Assembly (NCBI GenBank): GCA_017545365.1
Contig: JAFWOP010000067.1
Coordinates: forward strand, 62,001 to 126,000
DNA length: 64,000 nt
Origin: Bacteroidales bacterium
GTDB taxonomy: Bacteria; Bacteroidota; Bacteroidia; Bacteroidales; P3
Direction of reading: 5' to 3'
A program made the position numbers and the translations under genes. Under the pieces are notes generated by a model, which ran no database searches, was not told the origin of the DNA, and saw only the letters and a program-made list of their open reading frames with translations. Of the stretch, positions 25,403-34,598 are shown piece after piece; the first letter of the stretch is position 1, and each line of letters begins with the position of its first letter.

Positions 25403-26644
25403 CTAGAGGTTGACGCTGTTCTCGTCAAGGAGAAACTGGCGGAGGCCGAGGGTGGTGATGCCACGGTCGTCGCGGCGCAGGAGGATGTCGTCCTTGACAA
25501 TGACTATCTTTTTGAATGAGTCGCCTACGGCTTCCAACGGCCTAGTTTCTTGCTGCCACTTTTCGTCAGAGGGGATAGCGTAGGCTGATTGGATGTAGTA
25601 GCGTTGGCTCCCGCGGTTGACGACAAAGTCAATTTCGATCTGCTTGCGGTCGTCTCCCTGGCGGAGTTCCACCACCCCGACATCAACGTTGTAGCCCCTC
25701 ATGAGAAGTTCGTTATAGATGACATTTTCCATAATGTGGTTTTCTTCTATCTGCCGGAAGTTGAGGCGGGCGTTGCGTAACCCGATGTCGCTAAAATAGT
25801 ATTTGTAAGGAGTTGAGATGTATTTCTTGCCCTTTATGTCGAACCGCATGGCACGATGTATGAGAAAGGCATCTTCGAGATAGCTAAGGTATTCTTTGAT
25901 GGTGGCGGATGACAGAGTTGTGCGGCTCAGGCTGTTGAAGGTGCGTTCCAGTTTTGAGGGATTGGTCAGCGACCCTACAGAGGAGGACATTATATCAAGA
26001 ATGGTTTCGAGTGCCATGTCGTTGCGGACGTTGTGCCGTTCCTTTATGTCGCGCAGGTAGGTCTCGCGAAACAGCTGTTTGAGATAGGAAGACTTCTCGT
26101 CGTCGGATTGGAGTTGCATGGTGTAGGGCAGCCCGCCATAGGTGAGGTACTGTTGCCACAATTGCTCCCAACCAAGTTGAGGAACGGCTTCGGCAATCTC
26201 TGCAATAGAGAGCGGATAGAGGTGTATTTCATCGCCACGCCCGCGGAACTCAGTAATGACATCGCGAGAGAGGAATTTAGAGTTACTTCCCGTCACATAG
26301 ACATCGGCATTGTCTATTTTGGTATAACTGTTGAGGACATCTTCAAATTCCGGCACCATCTGCACTTCGTCAAGCATGATATAGTAGGTGCCCTTGTTGG
26401 TCATTAGGCTGTCGATGTGAGCAATAAGTGCGTCGGGATTACGAAGGGACTTGTTTCGACGATTTTCCAAGTCAATACGGATAATGTGGTCGTCGGGAAC
26501 GCCTTCGCTTTTTAAGTGCTTATAGAATATTTCGAATAGCAGAAACGACTTCCCTGAACGCCGGATGCCAGTGATGACCTTTATCAAATGGTTATTCTTG
26601 TGAGCGATGAGTTTGTTGAGATAACGCTGTCGTGAGAAATACAT
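25403..26644 (-). CDS. AAA ATPase with DUF4143 C-terminal domain
   Basis: A 413-residue protein. Walker A is in VITGIRRSGKSFLLFEIF (about residues 24-41), Walker B in YIMLDEVQMV, and sensor/arginine features in YVTGSNSKFLSRD and EFRGRGDEIHLYPLS. The C-terminal half is DUF4143-like, including the EIDFVVNRG motif typical of a PD-(D/E)XK-related fold. Proteins of this family are abundant in Bacteroidota and are of unknown biological role. The gene lies alone between inverted repeats and has a palindromic site at its promoter, suggesting self-contained regulation. Confidence 0.88.
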   Translation of the reverse strand: MYFSRQRYLNKLIAHKNNHLIKVITGIRRSGKSFLLFEIFYKHLKSEGVPDDHIIRIDLENRRNKSLRNPDALIAHIDSLMTNKGTYYIMLDEVQMVPEFEDVLNSYTKIDNADVYVTGSNSKFLSRDVITEFRGRGDEIHLYPLSIAEIAEAVPQLGWEQLWQQYLTYGGLPYTMQLQSDDEKSSYLKQLFRETYLRDIKERHNVRNDMALETILDIMSSSVGSLTNPSKLERTFNSLSRTTLSSATIKEYLSYLEDAFLIHRAMRFDIKGKKYISTPYKYYFSDIGLRNARLNFRQIEENHIMENVIYNELLMRGYNVDVGVVELRQGDDRKQIEIDFVVNRGSQRYYIQSAYAIPSDEKWQQETRPLEAVGDSFKKIVIVKDDILLRRDDRGITTLGLRQFLLDENSVNL

Positions 26645-26667
26645 GATGATAGCCTATTTTACATTTC

Positions 26668-26706
26668 TTCCGTTTACGGAACTTTTCTAAAACAGGTGCA
26701 AAGATA
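26668..26706 (-). promoter_or_regulatory. ATPase promoter with palindromic operator
   Basis: The minus-strand -7 box TATCTTTG lies at 26699-26706, and the palindrome TTCCGTTTACGGAA at 26668-26681 falls just downstream of the expected transcript start, 24 bp before the ATG. A second identical palindrome lies upstream at 26844-26857. This layout suggests a repressor binding both sites. Confidence 0.6.
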
Positions 26707-26843
26707 CAAAATGTTTTTTTATTGATGACAATTTAAAGCAAGTATTATTATAACTATGCTGATTTATAATAATATAAAAATGACTTGAGTATAATTATGC
26801 ACATGTTTATGTTGGCCATCCTGTGTAATATATTTCACTTTTT

Positions 26844-26857
26844 TTCCGTTTACGGAA
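26844..26857. promoter_or_regulatory. Second copy of the TTCCGTTTACGGAA palindrome
   Basis: Identical 14-bp palindrome, followed as in the first copy by CTTTTCT(A/G)AAA and AGG. The two copies are 176 bp apart and flank the predicted ATPase promoter. Confidence 0.6.
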
Positions 26858-26911
26858 CTTTTCTGAAATAGGAAATGAGTAGATGGGTACTGTTTTGGTT
26901 TCTTTTATAAT

Positions 26912-27108
26912 GGGGGGGCTTCTATAAATCGCCCCGGAGAGGGGTGGCCATTAATAACACTGGACAGGCCGCAAGGCTCAGTGCGGTGATAGTCAAAACC
27001 TAACAAAACTGCGTCTCGTAGTGAAGCAAATCCGGTGGAGTTGCGATAGCGGAGCAAAGCGAAACGGAGAGACACGGCGACAATGAAAACGGCTTAATAG
27101 AACTCACC
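26912..27108. repeat. Diverged inverted repeat, right arm
   Basis: The reverse complement aligns with 25199-25379 as described there. Seven consecutive G at the outer edge and GAGACACGGCGACAATGAAAACG near the inner edge are visible. The 26645-27198 gap holds this arm, the operators and the right 55-bp repeat, and no gene. Confidence 0.75.
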
Positions 27109-27118
27109 TTACTTCAGC

Positions 27119-27173
27119 GATTCCATTGCATATACCACAACTTAACATTTTGTTAATAACATCTTGTTATGTC
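27119..27173. repeat. 55-bp direct repeat, right copy
   Basis: Matches 24418-24472. It lies just outside the right inverted repeat arm and just downstream of the OmpA-like lipoprotein gene. Confidence 0.7.
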
Positions 27174-27198
27174 GGTTTTTTTGTTGCATGATAAGGGG

Positions 27199-28191
27199 CT
27201 ATTCTCCGAGGAGGTTGATTACTTCTTTCAGGCGGGGGGCGAGGATGATTTCGGTGCGGCGGTTGACGGCTTTGTTGGCTGCGGAGGTGTTCTTCACTTT
27301 GGGTGCGTATTCGGCGTGGCCGGCGGCTTCCACCCGTGCGGGGTCAATCTTGGGCCCCTGCTTGAGCAGCAGCTTCACGATGGCGGTGGCACGCATCACG
27401 CTGAGGTCCCAATTGTCTTTGACGGCTGTGCTGCCGTGGAAGGTGTCGTTGTCGGTGTGACCTTCAACTACCACATGCAGGTCGGGGTTGGCTTCCAGCA
27501 CTTTCGCCAGGCTCTTCAACGCTTCCACCCCTTTGGCCGAGACCTCCCAACTGCCTGAGGCGAAGAGGAGCTTGTCGGCCAGAGAGACATACACTTTCCC
27601 CTCCTTCACATTCACATCCAGCCCCTTGTCGGCAAACCCCACCAGGGCTTTCTGCACCGACTGCCGGAGTGTCTCCAGCTCGCGTTGCTTGGCTTCCAGC
27701 TCTTCGTTGGCGGCGAGCTCGCTCTGCGCCAAGGATGCTAGCTGCTCCTCCAAATCCTTCTGCTGTTCCTTCATTGTCTGCTCCTTGTTGCGGATGGCTT
27801 GTTCCTTCTCGTTGAGCTCGCGGGTGCGTTGCTCTAGCATCTTGTTCACGCGTGAGAGGTCGCGGTTTTTGCCGGTGAGCTGCTGCATGTAGTTCTCCAT
27901 GGTGGTGTCGTAGCGCAGCTGTAGGGCAGCATAGGAGCGGTTGATGGAGGCCACCGTGGCCTCGCACTCCTGGCGGGCGGCTGTCATGTCGCTCAGTGCC
28001 ACGGTCATGGCTTGACCTTGGCGCACAAGTTCGGCGTTCTCTTCGCGCAATTCCTGTAGCTCCTGTTTGGCCACATTCCACCCCTTGGTGGCTTGTGAAT
28101 ACTGCGACTGCAAGGCCTCGTATTCCCGCATCGACACGCAGGAGGTGAGTGTCAGGGTGCATAGCACTAGTGTTACTATATTTCTAATCAT
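27199..28191 (-). CDS. OmpA-family peptidoglycan-binding lipoprotein with coiled coil
   Basis: A 330-residue lipoprotein with the lipobox LTSC (Cys18). A long coiled coil (about 25-195; for example RELNEKEQAIRNKEQ) links the lipid anchor to a C-terminal OmpA domain (about 200-325) with VVVEGHTDNDTF, WDLSVMRATAIVKLLLKQG and a final VNRRTEIILAP. OmpA domains bind diaminopimelate in peptidoglycan, so this protein probably tethers the outer membrane to the wall. It is monocistronic and divergent from the ClC gene. Confidence 0.9.
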   Translation of the reverse strand: MIRNIVTLVLCTLTLTSCVSMREYEALQSQYSQATKGWNVAKQELQELREENAELVRQGQAMTVALSDMTAARQECEATVASINRSYAALQLRYDTTMENYMQQLTGKNRDLSRVNKMLEQRTRELNEKEQAIRNKEQTMKEQQKDLEEQLASLAQSELAANEELEAKQRELETLRQSVQKALVGFADKGLDVNVKEGKVYVSLADKLLFASGSWEVSAKGVEALKSLAKVLEANPDLHVVVEGHTDNDTFHGSTAVKDNWDLSVMRATAIVKLLLKQGPKIDPARVEAAGHAEYAPKVKNTSAANKAVNRRTEIILAPRLKEVINLLGE

Positions 28192-28234
28192 AGTCTATTT
28201 CTTTATAAAAGTAACGCGATTGAAAAAAAAATCG

Positions 28235-28242
28235 TATCTTTG
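28235..28242 (+). promoter_or_regulatory. -7 box of the ClC channel gene
   Basis: TATCTTTG, followed about 20 bp later by the ATG at 28262. The position supports choosing that start over the upstream in-frame codons, which lie before the promoter. Confidence 0.55.
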
Positions 28243-28261
28243 CTGCTTGATTTTTGTAGAA

Positions 28262-30058
28262 ATGACTCTGGTTGATATATATAAGAGGCTGCATGTATGG
28301 CGGTTGCGGCATATTTCGGAGCAGACCTATCTGCTGTTCCTTAGTGCGATTGTGGGTGTATTCAGCGGTTTGGCGGCGGTGCTGCTCAAGACCGTTGTCT
28401 TCTTTTCTGGGCAGCTGGTGATGTCCTTTGGCAACTCCCCTGCTACCGGTGGTGGCAATATCCTCACTTTTATTGCACCCCTGGTGGGCATACTGCTCAC
28501 CATCCTCTTCGTCCGCTTTATTGTCAAGGGCGACATCGGCCACGGCATCCCCAGTGTGCTGCTCTCTATCTCGCGCCACAAGGGTAAGCTGCCCCCACGT
28601 AACATGTACACCTCCCTGGTCGCCTCCACCCTCACCGTCGCTTTCGGCGGGAGCGTGGGACTAGAGGCCCCCATCGCATCCACAGGCAGCGCCATCGGCT
28701 CCAATGTGGGGCGTTTCTTCCATGTCAGCCCTCGTGGCGTCAAACTGCTCTTGGGCTGCGGTGCCGCGGGTGCCATTGCCGGCATCTTCAAAGCTCCGTT
28801 GGCGGGTGTGCTTTTCACCTTGGAGGTGCTGATGTTCGACATGACCATGACTACCGCCGTGCCATTGCTCATCTCTGCCCTTTCGGCCTCCACGGTGGCC
28901 TACTTCCTTATGGGGCAGGATGTGCAGTTCGCCTTCCAGGTTACCGACGACTTCACCCTGAGCCAGATACCGTTCCTGATGGTGCTGGGAGTGTTCTGCG
29001 CCTTCAGCTCTGTCTATTTCCTACGCTGCACCGACAAGGTGGAGGGGTGGTTTGCCAAAGGTAAGTCGTGGGTTCGAAAATGGCTCGCCGGAGGCTTGGT
29101 GTTGGGCATTATGATATTCCTTTTTCCGCCCCTTTACGGTGAAGGTTACTGGGCATTGACTGCGCTGCTCAACGGCAGCAACTCTGACCCCCTCTTCGCC
29201 AACAGCGTCTTCAACGCCTTCCGCGACAACTCGTGGGTGGCTCTTGCCATCCTCTTCGTACTGATACTCCTCAAGCCTATTGCTACCGCCACCACCATCG
29301 GAAGCGGCGGCGTGGGCGGCACCTTCGGTCCATCCCTTGTGGTGGGCGGCCTCAGCGGCTACTTTATAGCAGCCCTCGGCAACCAGCTGGGCCTCCCTCC
29401 GCAATCCACAGCCAACTTTGCCCTCGTCGGTATGGCGGGCGTGATGACCGGCGTCATGCATGCACCTTTTATGGGAGTGTTCCTCATTGCTGAGATTACA
29501 GGCGGCTACGCGCTGATGATACCCCTGCTTATCACTGCCACGGTGACGTACATCTGTGTTCAACCGTTTGAGAATCATTCTATCTATGCCCGCAAACTGG
29601 CGTTGCAGGGCGACCTGATGACTCATAACAAGGATGCCTCGGCATGGCAGCTCATTGACTTGAAGAAGCTTATCGAAACGAACTTCGCCACCCTGCCGGA
29701 GGATGGCACTCTGGGTGATATTGTAGAGGCTATCAAACGCTCCAAGCGCAACCTCTTCCCGGTGCTGGACAGCAACGGCCGCTTCCTGGGTCTCATCGTG
29801 ATGGACGACCTGCGTCAGCTCATCTTCGACCCCGAACAATATGACAAAGTCACTATCAAAGAGCTGATGATGACCTTCGATACCAAAGACATCGTCCACC
29901 TTAGCGACTCACCTGCCGATGTCGTGAAGAAGTTCCAGCTCAGCAACCGCTACAACCTTATCGTGGTAGACGACGAAGGCATATACCAAGGCTTCCTCTC
30001 CCGCGCCAACACTTTCTCAGCCTACCGCCGCTTTATTTCACAAAGCTCTGAGGAATAA
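28262..30058 (+). CDS. ClC-family chloride channel/antiporter with C-terminal CBS domains
   Basis: A 598-residue membrane protein. Conserved ClC segments: KGDIGHGIPSVLL (the GSGIP region), GGSVGLEAPIASTGSAIGS (GxEGP region with the gating glutamate), GCGAAGAIAGIFKAPLAGVLF, and GSGGVGGTFGPSLVVGG. Two CBS domains occupy about 470-595 (KRNLFPVLDSNGRFLGLIVMDDL and NRYNLIVVDDEGIYQGFLSR), which usually sense nucleotides. It moves chloride, possibly exchanging for protons, across the inner membrane. I start at 28262 because upstream codons precede the predicted promoter and overlap the divergent gene. Confidence 0.93.
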   Translation: MTLVDIYKRLHVWRLRHISEQTYLLFLSAIVGVFSGLAAVLLKTVVFFSGQLVMSFGNSPATGGGNILTFIAPLVGILLTILFVRFIVKGDIGHGIPSVLLSISRHKGKLPPRNMYTSLVASTLTVAFGGSVGLEAPIASTGSAIGSNVGRFFHVSPRGVKLLLGCGAAGAIAGIFKAPLAGVLFTLEVLMFDMTMTTAVPLLISALSASTVAYFLMGQDVQFAFQVTDDFTLSQIPFLMVLGVFCAFSSVYFLRCTDKVEGWFAKGKSWVRKWLAGGLVLGIMIFLFPPLYGEGYWALTALLNGSNSDPLFANSVFNAFRDNSWVALAILFVLILLKPIATATTIGSGGVGGTFGPSLVVGGLSGYFIAALGNQLGLPPQSTANFALVGMAGVMTGVMHAPFMGVFLIAEITGGYALMIPLLITATVTYICVQPFENHSIYARKLALQGDLMTHNKDASAWQLIDLKKLIETNFATLPEDGTLGDIVEAIKRSKRNLFPVLDSNGRFLGLIVMDDLRQLIFDPEQYDKVTIKELMMTFDTKDIVHLSDSPADVVKKFQLSNRYNLIVVDDEGIYQGFLSRANTFSAYRRFISQSSEE

Positions 30059-30147
30059 CGATAAACCGCTTACTGAAGTAGGTGCTATGAACTAAGAATT
30101 AATCCAGGTACGGCAGCCAATTTCTTAGGTCATAAGTCTTACTACGC

Positions 30148-31548
30148 TCACAGTTCCACCTCTTGGCGGAAGTCGGGGATTTCGACCCTTTTCCAACCCA
30201 CCTCGTTGAGGGTCTCGCGAAAGTGCTCCTGGGTTTGGGCCTCACCGTGGACGAGGAATATCTTCTTCAGCTTGCGTTTCTCCTGACAGCCGATGTAGTT
30301 AATCATCTCGCTGTAGTCGCCGTGTCCGGAGAGCGACTCGATGCGGCGCAGCTCGGCTCGCACTTCGAACAGGTGGCCGAAGATGGATACCTTCTTGTCG
30401 CCACGCATAATCTTGGCCCCAAGGGTCTTGGGTTCGCAGTAGCCGACACAGAGGATGGTGGTCGTGGGGTCTTCGATATGGTTGGCGATGTGGTGCTTGA
30501 CACGTCCGGCCTCCATCATGCCCGAAGCGGAGATGATGACGCATGGTTTGTGGCGGATATTGAGAGCCTTGGATGCTTCCACTGACTGGATATACTGCAG
30601 ACGGTCGAAGCCGAAGGGGTCGGGGTCGTTCTTCATGTATTCGAGTATTTCGGGGCCAAAGCACTCCTCGTGCATCCGCATGATGTTGGTGGCGGAGATG
30701 CTGAGGGGGCTGTCGACAAACACGTCGATGTCGGGCAGCAGTTTGGCGTTCGAGAGACGGTCGAGGGCATAGATGATTTCCTGTGCACGTCCGATGGCGA
30801 ACGAGGGGATGATGAGCTTCCCCTTCTTCTTGGTACAGGTGTCGAGCACGGCCATCAACAGGTCTTGCTCGGCGGTGTCGAGGGTGGTGTGCAGACGGTC
30901 GCCATAGGTCGACTCCATGATGAGGTAGTCAACCTGCGGAAACGGTTCGGGGTCTTTGAGGATGCGTTTGTCATAGCGTCCGATGTCGCCGGTGAACCCC
31001 AGTTTGATAAGGCGGCGGCCGTCCTTGATTTCCAGATATACGCAGCTGCTTCCCAGGATGTGGCCAGCGTCGAAGAACTCGACCGTCACCTCGCCTTCGA
31101 TATTGAATTTCTTGTGGTAGGGAACACTGATGAAGCAGCTCATGCACTCTTGCGCGTCGTTCTCGTCGTAGATGGGCTCTACGGGAGGCTCACCAAGTGC
31201 TTTGCGTTTCTTGTTGAACGTGTTTACATCCGCCACCTGTATGCGTCCCGCATCGGCGAGCATGATGGAGCAGAGGTCGCGTGTGGCCGGGGTGCAGAGC
31301 ACCGTGCCGCGGAACCCCAGTTTGTAGATGTATGGTATCAAGCCTGAGTGGTCGATATGGGCGTGCGAAAGTATCAGATAGTCAATCTCGGCCGGGTCAA
31401 ACCCCAAGTCGCGGTTCATGGCGTCGGTCTCTAGCCCCTTGCCTTGATACATACCGCAGTCGAGCAATATTTTCAGCCCCTTCTTGGTGGTGATGAGGTG
31501 CTTGCTGCCCGTAACCTCTCTGGCCGCTCCTAAAAATGACAGTTTCAT
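30148..31548 (-). CDS. MBL-fold (beta-CASP type) RNA metallohydrolase
   Basis: A 466-residue protein from the ATG at 31548 (MKLSFLGAAREVTGSKHL). The metallo-beta-lactamase motif is SHAHIDHSG, with further metal ligands in FFDAGHILGSS and GFTGDIGR. The beta-CASP part contains ISASGMMEAGRVKHHI and ends with SGHGDYSEMINYI and FLVHGEAQTQEHF. This is the CPSF/YSH1-like bacterial family of probable ribonucleases. It is monocistronic and convergent with the ClC gene. Confidence 0.9.
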   Translation of the reverse strand: MKLSFLGAAREVTGSKHLITTKKGLKILLDCGMYQGKGLETDAMNRDLGFDPAEIDYLILSHAHIDHSGLIPYIYKLGFRGTVLCTPATRDLCSIMLADAGRIQVADVNTFNKKRKALGEPPVEPIYDENDAQECMSCFISVPYHKKFNIEGEVTVEFFDAGHILGSSCVYLEIKDGRRLIKLGFTGDIGRYDKRILKDPEPFPQVDYLIMESTYGDRLHTTLDTAEQDLLMAVLDTCTKKKGKLIIPSFAIGRAQEIIYALDRLSNAKLLPDIDVFVDSPLSISATNIMRMHEECFGPEILEYMKNDPDPFGFDRLQYIQSVEASKALNIRHKPCVIISASGMMEAGRVKHHIANHIEDPTTTILCVGYCEPKTLGAKIMRGDKKVSIFGHLFEVRAELRRIESLSGHGDYSEMINYIGCQEKRKLKKIFLVHGEAQTQEHFRETLNEVGWKRVEIPDFRQEVEL

Positions 31549-31634
31549 GGTTTGTTCCTCAATATATTCTAACGACAAATATTACAAATAAATACAGATG
31601 TTGTTCCCATCAGAGTCGGGATTGATAGGATTGG

Positions 31635-31642
31635 CAAAGATA
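31635..31642 (-). promoter_or_regulatory. -7 box of the metallohydrolase gene
   Basis: TATCTTTG on the minus strand, about 87 bp before the start at 31548. Confidence 0.5.
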
Positions 31643-31760
31643 CACATTTTTTTTCAATCCCCACGCTTTTTTCTCTTGCACCCACTCCTGTCGCTAGCCT
31701 TGCATCGGAGCACCGCAGGAGCCACAACCAAGGACCACTGCAGTCACCCTGATGACAAAT

Positions 31761-31794
31761 TTTGTTAGTATATTAAAAATAATTCGTATATTTG
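31761..31794 (+). promoter_or_regulatory. Predicted promoter of the pfk-purH-mreB cluster
   Basis: TTTG (31761-31764) and TATATTTG (31787-31794), 22 bp apart, about 66 bp before the phosphofructokinase start. No comparable box is seen in the short gaps before purH or mreB. Confidence 0.5.
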
Positions 31795-31860
31795 TAAGTT
31801 CTATTGGCTTGTGGTTTTCGCCGCAAGCCAATGTAAATTAGTATAATAACGAGTAAAGGA

Positions 31861-32961
31861 ATGGCACTAAAAAGAGTAATGGTCCTCACCGGCGGCGGTG
31901 ATTGTCCGGGTCTTAATGCCGTGATACGCGGCATCGTGAAACGTGCTTCCCAAGAAAAAGATTGGGAGGTAATCGGCTGCATCGAGTCGTTTAACGGCGT
32001 GTTGCGCGAACCTACCGAGATTGTGGAGCTGACTGAGAAGAGTGTGGAAGGTTTGCAGATACAAGGCGGCACCATTCTCGGCACTACCAACAAGGGCGGC
32101 CCCTTCGCATGGCCTGTAAGGGAGGCCGACGGCAGCTGGACTACTGTCGACCGTAGCGACGAGATGCTGCGCAAGCTGCAATATATGGGCGTGGATGCTG
32201 TCATCAACATCGGCGGCGACGGCTCGCAGCGCATATCCCTGGGTTTGGCTCAGAAGGGCTTGAACATCGTGGGCGTGCCCAAGACCATCGACAACGACCT
32301 CTCCTCGACCGATTACACTTTTGGATTTCAGACTGCTGTGCAGATATGCACCGAGGCCATTGACAAACTGGTGACCACTGCTGCCAGCCACAACCGTGTG
32401 TTCATCATGGAGGTGATGGGTCGCGATGCGGGTTGGATTGCTCTCCACAGTGCCATTGCTGGAGGCGCAGACGTGTGCGTAATACCCGAAATACCCTACG
32501 ATGTCAACCGAATCAAAGAGAAGATAGAGCAGCGCTACAACAAACGTCATGGCTACTGTATCATCGTTGTGGCTGAAGGTGCCAAGCCCAAAGGTGGCAG
32601 CATTATCGGCACCGTCACCGGCGAGGTTGGTTACCAGCACATCAAGCTCGGCGGCATCGGACACCAGCTCGCCGAAGAGCTGAAGGCTGCTGGCGTGGAG
32701 CACGACATCCGCTGCACCATCCTCGGTCACCTTCAGCGTGGTGGCACCCCCATCGCCTTCGACCGCATCCTGGCATCCGAATTCGGTGTCCGCGCTATGG
32801 AGCTGGTCATCGAAGGTCATTATGGCCAGATGGTTGCCTACCGTCATCCCGACGTGGTGGCAGTGCCTCTGGAGGAAGCCGTCAAGGCTCAGAATTTGGT
32901 CGATCCCGGCAGCCGCCTGGTCAATACCGCACGCGGCTTGGGAATAGAATTCGGTGATTGA
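31861..32961 (+). CDS. pfkA: 6-phosphofructokinase (mixed-substrate group type)
   Basis: A 366-residue glycolytic enzyme that phosphorylates fructose 6-phosphate. Motifs: LTGGGDCPGLNAVIRG at the N-terminus, NIGGDGSQ, VPKTIDNDL and MEVMGRDAGWIAL. The glycine in GGDGS is typical of ATP-dependent enzymes, whereas the lysine in PKTIDND is typical of pyrophosphate-dependent ones; this combination occurs in the mixed-substrate group III. ATP use is more likely but the donor cannot be settled from sequence. It is followed 36 bp later by purH. Confidence 0.92.
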   Translation: MALKRVMVLTGGGDCPGLNAVIRGIVKRASQEKDWEVIGCIESFNGVLREPTEIVELTEKSVEGLQIQGGTILGTTNKGGPFAWPVREADGSWTTVDRSDEMLRKLQYMGVDAVINIGGDGSQRISLGLAQKGLNIVGVPKTIDNDLSSTDYTFGFQTAVQICTEAIDKLVTTAASHNRVFIMEVMGRDAGWIALHSAIAGGADVCVIPEIPYDVNRIKEKIEQRYNKRHGYCIIVVAEGAKPKGGSIIGTVTGEVGYQHIKLGGIGHQLAEELKAAGVEHDIRCTILGHLQRGGTPIAFDRILASEFGVRAMELVIEGHYGQMVAYRHPDVVAVPLEEAVKAQNLVDPGSRLVNTARGLGIEFGD

Positions 32962-32997
32962 TTTTTTTTCACGACATTGTAACTACAGCATAAAAGT

Positions 32998-34524
32998 ATG
33001 GAAACAAAAAAGATAAAATCGGCACTCATATCAGTCTTCTACAAAGACGGACTGGAGCCCATCGTCAAAGCCCTCGCCCAGCAGGGGGTTACTATCTACT
33101 CAACCGGCGGCACTTACAAGTTCATCCATGACCTCGGCATCGAACCTGTCGCCGTCGAGTCTCTCACAGGCTACCCCTCTATCCTCGGTGGTCGTGTCAA
33201 GACCCTTCACCCCAAGGTCTTCGGTGGCATATTGAGCCGTCGCGACATGTTCTCCGACGGAGAACAGCTGGCCGAATACGAGATTCCCGAAATCGACCTC
33301 GTAATCGTCGACCTCTACCCCTTTGAGGCTACCGTTGCCAGCGGGGCTCCCGAACAGGACATCATCGAGAAAATCGACATTGGCGGTATCTCGTTGATTC
33401 GCGCCGCCGCCAAGAACTTTAAGGATGTGGTGATTGTGCCCGCCGTGAACCATTACGAGGAGTTCCTCAAAATCTATCAGGAGCAGGATGGTGGCACCAC
33501 GCTCGAACAGCGCCGCCACTTTGCCGCCTATGCCTTCAACGTCAGTTCCAACTACGACACAGCCATCTTCAACTACTTCAACCAAAAGGAGCAACTGCCA
33601 GCCTTCAAGCAGAGCTGCACCCAGGCGCAGGTGCTACGCTATGGCGAGAACCCTCATCAGAAGGGCTACTACTATGGCGACCTCGATGCCTGTTTCACCA
33701 AGCTCAACGGCAAGGAGATTTCTTATAACAATATCGGCGACATCGACGCTGCTTGTACTCTGATTGACGACTTTGACCAAACCACTTTCGCCATCCTCAA
33801 ACATAACAACGCATGCGGTCTTGCCTGCCGGGCCAACCTGTTGGATGCATGGAAGGACGCCCTCGCCGGCGACCCCGTGTCTGCCTTCGGCGGCATTCTC
33901 ATCACCAACCGCACCGTCACCAAAGAGGTGGCCGAAGAGATGCACAAGATTTTCTTCGAGGTCTGCATCGCTCCCGACTATGACGATGACGCACTTGCCA
34001 TCCTCAAAGGTAAGAAAAACCGTATCATCTTAAAACGCAATGCCTTTAAGATGCACGACAAGATGTTCCGCAGTGTCCTCGACGGCATCCTCGTTCAAGA
34101 CCGCGACACCGTGGTGCCCACCGCCAGCGATATGCAGAAAAGCGTCACCTCCACCCCCATCACCGAGCAGCAGGCTCAAGACCTTGCCTTTGCCACCATT
34201 TTGGTCAAACACACCAAGAGCAACGCCATCGTGCTGGCCAAGAATGGTCAGCTCTGCGCAAGCGGCACCGGCCAAACCTCACGTGTCGATGCCCTCCGTC
34301 AGGCCATCGCCAAGGCTCAGAGCTTCGGCTTCGACCTCAACGGTGCTGTCATGGCTAGCGATGCCTTCTTCCCCTTCCCCGACTGTGTGGAGATTGCCCA
34401 TCAGGCAGGCATCGTGGCTGTCGCCCATCCCGGTGGCTCCATCCACGACCAAGATTCCATCGACTACTGCGAGAAGAATCACATGGGCATGGCTATCACT
34501 GGCTTTAGGCATTTCAAGCACTAG
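32998..34524 (+). CDS. purH: Bifunctional AICAR formyltransferase / IMP cyclohydrolase
   Basis: A 508-residue enzyme for the last two steps of IMP synthesis. The N-terminal cyclohydrolase domain (about 1-195) shows STGGTYKFI, SLTGYPSILGGRVKTLHPKV and DLVIVDLYPFE. The C-terminal transformylase domain shows LRYGENPHQKGYYYG, ILKHNNACGLA (catalytic Lys-His), and SDAFFPFPDCVEIAHQAGI and PGGSIHDQDSIDYC. Full family length. It lies 36 bp after phosphofructokinase and 74 bp before mreB on the same strand. Confidence 0.97.
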   Translation: METKKIKSALISVFYKDGLEPIVKALAQQGVTIYSTGGTYKFIHDLGIEPVAVESLTGYPSILGGRVKTLHPKVFGGILSRRDMFSDGEQLAEYEIPEIDLVIVDLYPFEATVASGAPEQDIIEKIDIGGISLIRAAAKNFKDVVIVPAVNHYEEFLKIYQEQDGGTTLEQRRHFAAYAFNVSSNYDTAIFNYFNQKEQLPAFKQSCTQAQVLRYGENPHQKGYYYGDLDACFTKLNGKEISYNNIGDIDAACTLIDDFDQTTFAILKHNNACGLACRANLLDAWKDALAGDPVSAFGGILITNRTVTKEVAEEMHKIFFEVCIAPDYDDDALAILKGKKNRIILKRNAFKMHDKMFRSVLDGILVQDRDTVVPTASDMQKSVTSTPITEQQAQDLAFATILVKHTKSNAIVLAKNGQLCASGTGQTSRVDALRQAIAKAQSFGFDLNGAVMASDAFFPFPDCVEIAHQAGIVAVAHPGGSIHDQDSIDYCEKNHMGMAITGFRHFKH

Positions 34525-34598
34525 CAGATGCTCCCCTGTAGTGCCTCAAGCCCTGTGGGAGAATAGAAATATAATTAAGCAAATAAATAATAGTAATA

